Shown: positions 28,003 to 36,371 of the stretch, in pieces
Layout: every line of letters begins with the position of its first letter
Position numbering within the stretch: position 1 is the stretch's first letter
Assembly: GCA_021202465.1 (NCBI GenBank)
Contig: JAJQCZ010000020.1
Span: 1 to 38,471, forward strand
Source: Lachnospiraceae bacterium
GTDB lineage: Bacteria; Bacillota; Clostridia; Lachnospirales; Lachnospiraceae
DNA: 38,471 nt
Direction of reading: 5' to 3'
Notes under the pieces: generated by a model
Seen by the model: the letters and a program-made list of their open reading frames with translations, nothing else
What the model was told of the DNA's origin: nothing
Databases searched by the model: none
Made by a program: the position numbers and the translations under genes

Positions 28003-28109
28003 GAATAAGCCTCTTCTCTTTTATGGCGGGAGAAAATCCGCCGTATTTTCTCTGTCAGTCGTTCCCCCCCTGAGAAATGACACGCCCGGGTGCGGGCAGC
28101 GCCTTCCAT

Positions 28110-28138
28110 AGTCTAGCACAACAAATCCGCTTTGTCTA
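28110..28138 (-). promoter_or_regulatory. Probable promoter of the TRAP operon
   Basis: Minus-strand TAGACA (28138-28133) and TAGACT (28115-28110) are spaced by 17 bp and match 5/6 and 4/6 of the consensus. The implied leader to the dctQ ATG is about 100 nt. Confidence 0.45.
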
Positions 28139-28283
28139 CCGGATTTATTACATTTTTGTGAACACGAAGGAGTTTTTTGCACAGAATCTCTGCGTCTCCG
28201 GCACAACCGCCGCATACACTCTCTCATTTTTCCGTAAAAATATCAGTTTGCAGAAGAGCCATATTCAGGTCTTACCCCCCCAT

Positions 28284-28839
28284 TTAGCTGATTATATATT
28301 GGTAAATATCTTCTCTCACCGGCGTATCCAGAATCCATTCGATCTCTACTGCAGTCTTCGTTGTATTGGGCATGCAGAATTCCTCTGCCTTTCCGGACGC
28401 GAACATCTTCCCCAGATAATAAAATTCCTTTGAGATTCTGTCATCTTTGTTTTTCCGTACAAACAGATGAACATCAATGCCGCGTTCCCTGGCATAAAGA
28501 AAATTCTGCACATCCTCGGACTGCTTTGTTCGGCCCGACTTTGAAACCGCAATCAATGTCCCGGCATTCAGAAAATGATCTTCATATTTTGTGGTATCAC
28601 TGATGTCATCCGACTTATCGTAATTGATAAATACCGGGAATGTCCTGGTCTTTTTGTCGTACTTATAACCGCCGATATTCAAAGGCACCTCGTTGTTTTC
28701 CCAATTCAGCAGTCGACACACGTCCTCATACGTGTATTTTTGATACAAAACGAAATTTGTATCCTGATAACGCCGACTATAATTCGCCCGATATCGGGAG
28801 ATGCCAAACTCAACCACCTTTTCCTCATCCTTCGTCAGC
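28284..28839 (-). pseudogene. Rearranged 3' fragment of the DUF3427 helicase gene
   Basis: 28284-28816 is colinear and almost identical with 32227-32759, the last ~177 codons of the full helicase. 28817-28839 then matches 33078-33100. The join falls on a 10-bp direct repeat, AACTCAACCA, found at 32750-32759 and 33068-33077 in the intact gene, so 318 bp (106 codons) were lost in frame. Upstream of 28839 the homology stops and the sequence becomes the antisense of a phage polymerase end. The minus frame remains open to 28943, but its first residues are that antisense sequence and no ribosome site was found. There is no helicase or PLD part. It is most likely a non-functional duplicate. Confidence 0.88.
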
Positions 28840-28992
28840 TGCGGACACGTCCATGACGAAGTCATCATAGAATGCAACCAAGATGTCTCCATGGACGCCA
28901 TCTGCTCCATCATGAGTCGTTTACCGGACTGGATGGCGGACATCCTGATCCGCGGGGATGGGTATGAGACGAAATTTTACAAAAAGGACTGA
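28840..28992 (+). pseudogene. C-terminal remnant of a phage-type family A DNA polymerase
   Basis: The plus strand encodes 50 codons plus TGA, reading CGHVHDEVIIECNQDVSMDA, then ICSIMSRLPDWMADILIRGD and GYETKFYKKD. HVHDE is motif C of family A DNA polymerases (the metal-binding Asp-Glu), and the closing DGYE-x-x-FYKKD is the usual end of the polymerases carried by Firmicutes phages. Everything upstream has been replaced by helicase-derived sequence, so only the end of the gene survives. The terminator at 28981-29007 overlaps its stop. This is evidence that the island contains prophage debris. Confidence 0.85.
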
Positions 28993-29007
28993 CCTCTCGG
29001 TCAGTCC
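28981..29007. terminator. Bidirectional terminator
   Basis: The 9-bp stem ggactgacc (28986-28994) / ggtcagtcc (28999-29007) has a TCTC loop. On the minus strand it is followed by TTTTT and would terminate the AlbA_2 gene. It also lies at the end of the polymerase remnant on the plus strand. Confidence 0.8.
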
Positions 29008-29014
29008 CTAACAT

Positions 29015-29066
29015 GATTCGCCCATTAATTCGCCCATTGATTCGCCCATTCGACTATGGGCGAATC
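29015..29066. repeat. Array of 12-bp repeats with inverted unit
   Basis: Three direct copies of RATTCGCCCATT (29015-29026, 29027-29038, 29039-29050) are followed by an inverted copy ATGGGCGAATC (29056-29066). The last direct copy and the inverted copy form an 11-bp stem with a 6-nt loop. The same 12-mer occurs twice more, plus a partial copy, inside the neighbouring gene at 29299-29330, where it encodes the MGES tetrapeptide. Confidence 0.85.
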
Positions 29067-29075
29067 CTTCACTTT

Positions 29076-30605
29076 CTATTTCAAAAAATAAACTTTGGAC
29101 TTTGTTTTTCCATCACTAGCAAGTATGCCATATTTTTCTGCCTTCCGGAGTAACGATCCAGCCGTTTTTATCTGTACATTTAACAATTCTGCAGCTGTAT
29201 TACTCCTAATTTTATCATTTTGCTGTAAATATTCTATAATCACATACATCCTCTTCTGTTCAAGCTTAGACATATGTTCAGACAATATTTCCACTATTGA
29301 TTCGCCCATTGATTCGCCCATTCGCCCATTGGCAAATCCTTCTCTGCATCGAATCGTTGTAATCAAATATGTCCTATCTTCGTCTGTCTCAAATTCCGGT
29401 TCTGGCGAGCCATTCTTTTGTAGCTCACGTAAAATCTTTGTAATACCTGTCGACTGCTTCTCAGACAGGTCAATGTCTTTTAAAAATTCACCAATCCGCC
29501 GATTTCGATATTTGCGAGCTCTTACTTTCCCGGCCGCAAACTTATCCATATCAATCCAGCGATACGGCCCCGGATAGTTAATAATCTGAATATAGTCCAC
29601 ATATATCCTGACTTCCACTGGCTCCGGATCCCGATATAGTTTGTGAAATTCTGCGTTAACCAAAGCTTCTTCCAAAGCATTATAGGGATAGTTAAAATAT
29701 CGCTCTGCCTTTGCTTCGCCCTGTATCTTTACAACCTTCTCCACAATTACATTGTTTTTGATATAGTCGAGAGCATCCCTGATCTGTTTCCAAATAGGAC
29801 CAGTAAATGTTTTTTCCGTAAAATCATCCGATGCCTCTGCTTCTTCATTATGAAACCAGACCAGATCAATCTGCGCACCAGGAATCAGTTTTTCCGGATG
29901 ATCCGCGAACATCAGGACCCCGATATTACGAATTTCATGATCCGTATCTGTCTCATTCGCCACTTCCAATGAAACTAAAATCTCCTCCAATGTCAGATTG
30001 TTTATCTCCTGTACCAGAGAGCTGTTACTTTCTCTCAAAAAATCTTCCACATACGCACGCCGGATATGCTCAATCCCGGCACGACGATTTACACGATCAT
30101 CAAACGGCACCGAATTAAATTTATCAAAAAGCTCCGCCACTTCGTCAGTCTTTGCAGCTGTAGTCAGCGATGCCGGTCGAATCCAATACTGCATCCTCTT
30201 ATCGGCTTTTTCCCCCTTTTCAACGTATACATCCACAGGCGCCTGATAAGGGCCGCTATCACCCGCCGAGCACCAGAGATAAAGTAAATACACGCCTGAG
30301 TCATGGTAATTTACCACCTCTATCTTTGGGATATATCTCGGTACAATTTTATTACAGTATTGAAAAATTTCCTGCTGGATATCATCAAGCAATTCTTTTG
30401 GCACTCCGGCAAGAGGAAACTGCGAAATACCATTCTTTGCTTTTACACCAATAACAAGATAACCTCCATTCACGTTGGAATAATCATTCGCAAACGCGCA
30501 AATCGTGTGTATGATATCATTTGGGTTCCAACCTTCTTTATATTCTACGCGATTCTGCTCAACAACCCGGCCGGCCAATAAGGTGTCTATTTTTAAAGGA
30601 ATCAT
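29076..30605 (-). CDS. AlbA_2 / Schlafen-type ATP-binding protein with C-terminal winged helix
   Basis: The 509-residue protein has an N-terminal AlbA_2 domain (formerly AAA_4), about 15-135. EYKEGW, ICAFANDYSNVNGGYLVIGV and YIPKIEVVNYHDSGVYLLYL are typical, as is YWIRPASLTTAA after it. A central ATPase-like region (about 310-420: YFNYPYNALEEALVNAEFH, INYPGPYRW) resembles HATPase_c_4. It is followed by a GESMGES linker encoded by 12-bp repeats and a C-terminal winged helix (IEYLQQNDKIRSNTAAELLNVQIKTAGSLLRKAEKYGIL). Such proteins are annotated as transcriptional regulators or defence-associated factors. AAGGAG lies 8 nt before the ATG. An IS element ends 37 bp upstream, so its own promoter was probably displaced. 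Base composition is more AT-rich than the core genes. Confidence 0.85.
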   Translation of the reverse strand: MIPLKIDTLLAGRVVEQNRVEYKEGWNPNDIIHTICAFANDYSNVNGGYLVIGVKAKNGISQFPLAGVPKELLDDIQQEIFQYCNKIVPRYIPKIEVVNYHDSGVYLLYLWCSAGDSGPYQAPVDVYVEKGEKADKRMQYWIRPASLTTAAKTDEVAELFDKFNSVPFDDRVNRRAGIEHIRRAYVEDFLRESNSSLVQEINNLTLEEILVSLEVANETDTDHEIRNIGVLMFADHPEKLIPGAQIDLVWFHNEEAEASDDFTEKTFTGPIWKQIRDALDYIKNNVIVEKVVKIQGEAKAERYFNYPYNALEEALVNAEFHKLYRDPEPVEVRIYVDYIQIINYPGPYRWIDMDKFAAGKVRARKYRNRRIGEFLKDIDLSEKQSTGITKILRELQKNGSPEPEFETDEDRTYLITTIRCREGFANGRMGESMGESIVEILSEHMSKLEQKRMYVIIEYLQQNDKIRSNTAAELLNVQIKTAGSLLRKAEKYGILASDGKTKSKVYFLK

Positions 30606-30642
30606 AATCGGCTCTCCTTAAACATAAATTTACTTCTTTCCT

Positions 30643-32175
30643 AAAACCTGAATCCGTGAAGTTAATGTTTTTTTATTACCGAGCTGACCCGAATTCAGTG
30701 TCAGTCGGTCTCAATTAGTAATTTTTGACATCCGTTTGGCAGCAGGAAGGTGGTTTTCTAAGGCAAATGACATACTCACATTGCCAGACGTGGCAAAATT
30801 GGATATATTTCATCCCTTACCCCATACCCATGGGCCAGAATGTCTGATTGTTATTATAGGCTGAAATCTGCAAAAGTTGTGTATACTTCTGCGAAAGCAT
30901 GTCGCCATATATTGCTTTGACCTATCCAAATGATAAGCTGACGTGCGTGTGTGATGACATGTCCAGCCATCATAACAAGGTTACTGAAAACTGTACGTAG
31001 TCTCCGGCGCCGAACTTTATGCTTTGATTGCGTTCCTCGCCGCGCCAGTGATTCCTGACCGATCATTTGGAGAATGTTGTAAGCAAGGATAGTGAGTTCC
31101 ATGACCAGAGCGTTCGTCGCAAATTTGCCGGATGGAAGACGTTCTACATCCATATCCGTCTTGATTTCGCTATGATACTGCTCGCACTCGCCATGGGCGT
31201 GATAGAGCCCTATGACTTCCTTGTCGGTCAAATCGGTGTTTGTCCACCAGGTATTTGCTTCAAGATCAGGTGGCATCAGAAACTGACCATGCTTGTCGAT
31301 GTTACGCTCGATGATCTCATAACCGGCACGAACAGTGACAGTTTTGTTTAAACCGTCTTCCGTCTGATAATTTACAGGCTTCCAATCGCTGCCGATATAT
31401 ACCCTTTTTCCCTCGCGCAGAAATTCAGGTGTGTTGCGCTGGCAATGCTGTTTTCCCTCGCGGAGTTCCGCATTAATGAGAAAACCTTCCGTTCCGATGT
31501 AGGCCATAATAGGAGCATATCCATCATAGCCCTTATAAGTGCGGGATACTCCTTGCTTATGAGATTTGGAGTTGTCAAATGGGGTAACATCAATATCTAC
31601 CGGTACAAACCCATTCGGCAGTTTAGAAGGTACGGTTCCATTGGAGCGGAGCATTTCCACATTTTCCTGCAGGATCGGTTGACGCATGGAATCCCCGATA
31701 TCATCCATTCTTTGACGAAGGGTCTCCTCCGAGGGAATGGCGCGGGTGATGCCGAGGGCATACTGGTAAAACTCCTTGTCATCGTCAAACTCGTGAACGG
31801 CCTCGTACTGAGGTTTGCCCATACAGAGTTGGCCGATATAGGTGAGGAGAATGTCACCTTTTTTATCTGGTGCTGAGATCTGTTTGGAGTAACATCCATG
31901 CGGTTGCAACGCTTCACAAAGTCGCTTTCCCCAAGGATAGCTCCGACCACAGTAAGACCACTTGCGGGGATGATACGTTCATTGCTTGTTTCAATTTTTA
32001 TAGTCCTCATGGTAACATCTCTCCTTTGTAGATTCGATTCTACAAGAGGATTATACCACGGAACTCTTTTCACTAAATGGGTGAAAACAAAATAATTGCA
32101 AAGAAGATTGAAAGTCATTGGCTTTATTGGCATTTTTGCCGATCGAGACCATTGAGTTTCACGGAATCAGGTTTT
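30643..32175 (-). mobile_element. IS1380-like insertion sequence, about 1533 bp
   Basis: Ends are imperfect inverted repeats. AAAACCTGAATCCGTGAA at 30643-30660 mirrors the minus-strand start AAAACCTGATTCCGTGAA at 32175-32158, 17 of 18 identical and partly continuing to about 23 bp. A 3-bp CCT flanks both sides (30640-30642 and 32176-32178) as a possible target duplication; that is short and could be chance. It carries one transposase split by a -1 frameshift site. The element lies between the helicase gene and the AlbA_2 gene. About 190 bp at each end is non-coding. Confidence 0.85.
30854..32010 (-). CDS. IS1380-family transposase, two frames joined by a probable -1 frameshift
   Basis: The first frame starts at ATG 32010 (MRTIKIETSNERIIPASGL) and runs about 51 codons to NRSQHQIKK. 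The main frame continues GDILLTYIGQLCMGKPQYEA to the stop at 30854, giving about 385 residues if joined. The join lies on the minus-strand heptamer A-AAA-AAG at about 31858-31864, placed exactly in the zero frame for a -1 slip (X-XXY-YYZ). The DDE-type region shows VPVDIDVTPFDNSKS, KGYDGYAPIMAYIG, YIGSDWKPVNYQ and HGECEQYHSEIKTDMDVERLPSG with the conserved ELTILAYNILQ. If the shift is not programmed, the gene is a homopolymer-indel pseudogene. Confidence 0.85.
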
Positions 32176-32226
32176 CCTTAAAAATGTCAGATTGCAAAAA
32201 AGCCATCCTCAGGTCTTACACCCCAT

Positions 32227-35200
32227 TTAGCTGATTATATATTGATAAATATCTTCTCTCACCGGCGTATCCAGAATCCATTCGATCTCTACTGCAGTCT
32301 TCGTTGTATTGGGCATGCAGAATTCCTCTGCCTTTCCGGACGCGAACATCTTCCCCAGATAATAAAATTCCTTTGAGATTCTGTCATCTTTGTTTTTCCG
32401 TACAAACAGATGAACATCAATGCCGCGTTCCCTGGCATAAAGAAAATTCTGCACATCCTCGGACTGCTTTGTTCGGCCCGACTTTGAAACCGCAATCAAT
32501 GTCCCGGCATTCAGAAAATGATCTTCATATTTTGTGGTATCACTGATGTCATCCGACTTATCGTAATTGATAAATACCGGGAATGTCCTGGTCTTTTTGT
32601 CGTACTTATAACCGCCGATATTCAAAGGCACCTCGTTGTTTTCCCAATTCAGCAGTCGACACACGTCCTCATACGTGTATTTTTGATACAAAACGAAATT
32701 TGTATCCTGATAACGCCGACTATAATTCGCCCGGTATCGGGAGATGCCAAACTCAACCAGTTCATCAACGATCTCATAAAAATCCGGATTTTTCAGCATA
32801 CGCCCAAAGGCAGAGGAAACACCGTATTCTTTTCCGTCCTTTTCAATGAAAACGCACTGTTCGTACGTCTTTTTCCCGGTTCCGGATGGGAACTCATTCG
32901 TCATCACATTGATCAGATTCCGCTCGGCTCCGTCATCCATCGAAATGCCATACTCTTCCTGCAAAGACTGCGACAGAATACCAAGAATACCATGCTGATA
33001 CACCATCAGCCGCTTCAGCATTTCCAATTCATGGATACGCTTCCCGGCAGCCAGCTTTCTGGAAATGAACTCAACCACCTTTTCCTCATCCTTCGTCAGC
33101 CTCACGCTATACTCTCTTTCATATTTGACGAGGAACTTATAATATGGCCCCAGACTGCTGTTATCGAAAATCCGGCAAACGTCCATCTCCCCATAGTCAT
33201 CAAAATCCCTGAGCCGGGGGATCCGTCCCAGCTTATACTTCAGATTCGTGTAGTTCTCCCGGATCAGACGAATGTCGCTGAAATTTGCACTGTCAATCGC
33301 AGAAAAGATACGTTTACGACTGATCTCATCAAAATGAATCGTAGAAAGACCCGGAATGATCCGGTCGCCCTCCATAACGTAGCGGCGAATATTATCCTTA
33401 TTATAGCTGCGGTCGCCGGAGAGCGCGATGGGAATCAGGAAATTATTCTTATAATTACCGATAAAGTCCAACACGACAACAAATTCCTTATTCTCGGATT
33501 TGCGCAGGCCCCGTCCCAGCTGCTGTACAAAGACAATCGCCGATTGTGTGGGACGCAGCATGATTACCTGATTGATTTCAGGGATATCCACGCCCTCTGA
33601 AAAAATATCTACTGTAAAAATATAATCCAGGCAGTCTGTGGCTGTCACGCTCCTCTCTGCGGCTCCCTCCGTCACATCAACATCATCTGAAACATCTGTC
33701 ACCAGACGTTCAATCACAGCCTCTCGCCTCACTTCACTGTCCTCGCCCGTTAGGGCCTCCGTCCGAAATCCTCTCTCGTTAAACTTGCATGACAGCTCCC
33801 TCGCTTCCTCTTTCCGGCTGCAAAAAACCAGTCCCTTTACGCGATCGCCGCAGTATCCATAGTAATTCGCCTGTTCAATCACATAGTCCACGCGCTCATC
33901 ACTGGTCAGGCGATTGAAACGGCGCAGACTGTCAGCCTGATCCTCATCCCCAATCGCCTCTCCTTCAATCCTCAGATCCGTAATGCCAAAATAATGAAAC
34001 GGACACAACAGGTTCTCTTCCATAGCCTGTTGAAGTCTGATCTCACAGGCAATATTGTGATGAAAGATTTCATATACATCAAAACGGGTTGTCTCCGGGC
34101 TCGCCGTCATTCCCAGCCAGAAATCCGGCTGGAAGTACTCCATGATTTTCTGATAGCTGCCGGCGCCCGAATGATGCGCTTCATCCAGGCAGATCACCGA
34201 AAAAGCATCCCGGGAGAACTCCTGCAGAATGTGCTCCTTACTCATCGTCTGCATCGTCGCAAAAATCAGTTCTGCCGTCTTGATTTCTTCTATATTAAAA
34301 GAAGTGTTTCCGGAAAGCAGAGCATACCGATAGTCCCTGCCATCCTCCCGCTTTCTGCCAAACACCTTTTTATAGCTCTCCATCGCCTGTTTCGCGATGC
34401 GTTCCCTGTGCACCAGAAAAAGAACCTTTTTCGGTTTCATTTCACGAAGTGCAAATGCAGAGGCGTAGGTTTTTCCGGTACCTGTCGCCGAAATCAGAAG
34501 CGCCCGCGTCTCTTTTCTGGCAAGCAGGTCTTTGATATTTTTCACAAAATCAACCTGCATGGCGTTTGGCTGGAGCCTGTATTCTTCTAAGGACACGGGC
34601 ATCTGCGCCCGAGCCGTCTTTCGCTGTTGCTTCACCAGGTCATACCGAACACGATATTTGTCAATAAAAGCGTCGTATTCCAGTGAGTTCGGTGCGTTCC
34701 ATAAGGAATCAAACTCTCTCAGAATCCCGCCGATCACTTCCCCTGACTCATATCCAACCAGCTTCGTATTCCACTCGCGGTTCACCTTCAGAGCCTTCGC
34801 CGTCATGTTCGAGCTTCCTACGATGATTCGGTATGTTTCCTCTTTCCGGAATATATAACCCTTTGTGTGAAAACCTTCCTGCTCCTCCTCCGTAAGGAAC
34901 ATTTTCAATTCGATATTTGTCAGCGTATGCAGCTTCTCCAGCGCTTTCGGGTCATTGAACATCTGGTAATCTGTCGTAAGGATTCTTCCCCGAATCCCCT
35001 TCACTTCCAGCTCTTTCAGGATCTGCAGAAGCGGTGTGACCCCGCCCAGAGTAATAAAAGCAACACTGATCGAGAACTCATCACATCGTAGAAGTTCGTC
35101 TTCCAGCGAAGAAATCACACGCCTTCCCTGGTTGTCATCATTCGAGACAAATTCCGGTCGGTACGCCAGATTGGAAGGTGTTCTGTAATCAATAAACGCA

Positions 35201-35238
35201 GTCTCCAGACCAGAGCGCAAATCCTTCGTATCCTTCAT
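32227..35238 (-). CDS. PLD-like / SF2 DEAD-box helicase / DUF3427 protein
   Basis: This ~1003-residue multidomain protein carries, in order, the following. The N-terminal phospholipase D-like nuclease domain (about 40-185) has an H-x-K motif in FHTKGY and a conserved GSSNMTAKAL. The SF2 helicase has Walker A ATGTGKT at about 251-257, DEAH in CLDEAHHSG at about 352, TAS in GMTASPE, and motif VI QQLGRGLR at about 572. The C-terminal DUF3427 domain (about 670-1003) includes LGRIPRLRDF and the KYEDHFLN/SGRTKQSEDVQNF segments. ATG 35238 is preferred because AAGGA lies 10 nt upstream; a TTG at 35274 lacks a site. This architecture recurs in prokaryotic islands and is thought to act on foreign nucleic acid; that function is inference. 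The MutT gene is 53 bp upstream. Its 3' end is duplicated at 28284-28839. Confidence 0.92.
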   Translation of the reverse strand: MKDTKDLRSGLETAFIDYRTPSNLAYRPEFVSNDDNQGRRVISSLEDELLRCDEFSISVAFITLGGVTPLLQILKELEVKGIRGRILTTDYQMFNDPKALEKLHTLTNIELKMFLTEEEQEGFHTKGYIFRKEETYRIIVGSSNMTAKALKVNREWNTKLVGYESGEVIGGILREFDSLWNAPNSLEYDAFIDKYRVRYDLVKQQRKTARAQMPVSLEEYRLQPNAMQVDFVKNIKDLLARKETRALLISATGTGKTYASAFALREMKPKKVLFLVHRERIAKQAMESYKKVFGRKREDGRDYRYALLSGNTSFNIEEIKTAELIFATMQTMSKEHILQEFSRDAFSVICLDEAHHSGAGSYQKIMEYFQPDFWLGMTASPETTRFDVYEIFHHNIACEIRLQQAMEENLLCPFHYFGITDLRIEGEAIGDEDQADSLRRFNRLTSDERVDYVIEQANYYGYCGDRVKGLVFCSRKEEARELSCKFNERGFRTEALTGEDSEVRREAVIERLVTDVSDDVDVTEGAAERSVTATDCLDYIFTVDIFSEGVDIPEINQVIMLRPTQSAIVFVQQLGRGLRKSENKEFVVVLDFIGNYKNNFLIPIALSGDRSYNKDNIRRYVMEGDRIIPGLSTIHFDEISRKRIFSAIDSANFSDIRLIRENYTNLKYKLGRIPRLRDFDDYGEMDVCRIFDNSSLGPYYKFLVKYEREYSVRLTKDEEKVVEFISRKLAAGKRIHELEMLKRLMVYQHGILGILSQSLQEEYGISMDDGAERNLINVMTNEFPSGTGKKTYEQCVFIEKDGKEYGVSSAFGRMLKNPDFYEIVDELVEFGISRYRANYSRRYQDTNFVLYQKYTYEDVCRLLNWENNEVPLNIGGYKYDKKTRTFPVFINYDKSDDISDTTKYEDHFLNAGTLIAVSKSGRTKQSEDVQNFLYARERGIDVHLFVRKNKDDRISKEFYYLGKMFASGKAEEFCMPNTTKTAVEIEWILDTPVREDIYQYIIS

Positions 35239-35291
35239 GCCGTTCTCATCCTTCACCAAAATCGCGCGATCCAAATCGCGTCAGCTTGCCG

Positions 35292-35699
35292 TCAAATATC
35301 TTTTCCCGTACTCTGCAAAGCTTTCTCAATAATGCCGATCAGCGCCCGGTCGGCCGGGAGCCAGTCCACACAGTATAATTCATCCTTCGAAAGCCACCTG
35401 GCTGCCTCATGCTCCCTCAGCACCAGATTTCCCGAGACAACCTCCGCCCAGAAGCAATCCATGGACAGATGAAACGACGGATAATCATATTCAATCTCCG
35501 CAATCCGTTCCCCTGCCTCTATCACCGTTTCCAGTTCTTCCTTGATTTCCCGTACGAGTGCTTCCTGTGGTGTCTCTCCCGCCTCGATTTTCCCCCCGGG
35601 AAATTCCCAGCCATCCTTAAATTCGCCATATCCGCGCTGCGTGGCAAAAATCTTATTTTCATGTCGGATGACCGCAGCCACCACTTTGATTGTTTTCAT
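35292..35699 (-). CDS. MutT-type Nudix hydrolase ((deoxy)nucleoside triphosphate pyrophosphohydrolase)
   Basis: The 135-residue protein has the Nudix box GGKIEAGETPQEALVREI continuing to KEELETV, with the REx2EE catalytic glutamates present. It also has the MutT-like start KTIKVVAAVIRHENKIFATQRG, a FKDGWEFPGG loop and WLSKDELYCVDWLPAD. Homologues hydrolyse 8-oxo-dGTP or other non-canonical (d)NTPs. ATG 35699 is chosen since GAGAGG lies 6 nt before it; the ATG at 35705 abuts that site. It is upstream of the PLD-helicase-DUF3427 gene with a 53-bp gap, a pairing that suggests a shared role. Confidence 0.92.
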   Translation of the reverse strand: MKTIKVVAAVIRHENKIFATQRGYGEFKDGWEFPGGKIEAGETPQEALVREIKEELETVIEAGERIAEIEYDYPSFHLSMDCFWAEVVSGNLVLREHEAARWLSKDELYCVDWLPADRALIGIIEKALQSTGKDI

Positions 35700-35777
35700 C
35701 TTCATCCTCTCTCTGTCAGGTCTTTTTAGACCGACCCGGCTCCATTATATGTCTTTTAAAAACATTTGCAAAGTACT

Positions 35778-36371
35778 TTATGCACTGTCAGTCTCTCTGA
35801 AATTCATAATCCCGTCGAATCTACGAAGATACCGGTAAATCTTCACACCGTCCGCCCGGCCGAATCTTTTCAGAGAGCCAAGGTACAAAGCCCTGGGGCT
35901 CTGCTCTTCCTCTGTCAGCGCGCAGATCTTTGCAATCTGCTCTGCGTACTCCGTGTCCCGGAAAAGCTCCGCCAGCCGGCTCTCCATACGCTTTCGCTCC
36001 CGATACTTCGTATACTCTGTATCGATATGAACCAATTCTTCTCCCGCTGTGATCTGTCTCCGGCGGTCGCTGTTCTCATTGGAGGCGGCAATTCCTTCTC
36101 TTACCGAAGGCTTCAACAGAATCCGATGACCCGGGATTCCCCGGCCGTTCCAGTAATCCCTCATGGCACGATAGCCTTTGTCCCGGCTGACAACGATCAG
36201 TTTTCCCGCATATCCCGCTCCCAACAGCTCACCGATGCGGGAAATGATATAAGCGTCTTCATCTTCATACCCGGTTTTCTCGTTCAGGAAAAGAATACCT
36301 GATTTATTAGGTACGCGCACTGGACAGATTGTCCTTTTCTTTATACTGCTCTGTACAATTTCGACAGACAT
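35778..36371 (-). CDS. PIN/NYN-like protein, apparently lacking the N-terminal strand
   Basis: This 197-residue protein contains YEDEDAYIISRIGELLGAGYAGKLIVVSRDKGYRAMRDYW, which matches the second half of a PIN/NYN RNase fold (an acidic helix, then VVSxDxGYxA with a conserved Asp). A charged helical C-terminus follows (YTKYRERKRMESRLAELF, LKRFGRADGVKIYRYLRRFDG). The expected first beta strand with the leading catalytic Asp (IxDxEN type) is not present. The 5' region (MSVEIVQSSIKKRTICPVRV) looks unrelated, so the gene may be truncated or divergent. ATG 36371 has GGAG 8 nt upstream and overlaps the end of the XRE gene by about 31 bp. Family assignment is tentative. Confidence 0.6.
   Translation of the reverse strand: MSVEIVQSSIKKRTICPVRVPNKSGILFLNEKTGYEDEDAYIISRIGELLGAGYAGKLIVVSRDKGYRAMRDYWNGRGIPGHRILLKPSVREGIAASNENSDRRRQITAGEELVHIDTEYTKYRERKRMESRLAELFRDTEYAEQIAKICALTEEEQSPRALYLGSLKRFGRADGVKIYRYLRRFDGIMNFRETDSA

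Noticed and set aside
29015-29066. Short repeats considered as a CRISPR array
   Set aside because: The 12-bp units are contiguous with no unique spacers, one is inverted, and there are no cas genes.
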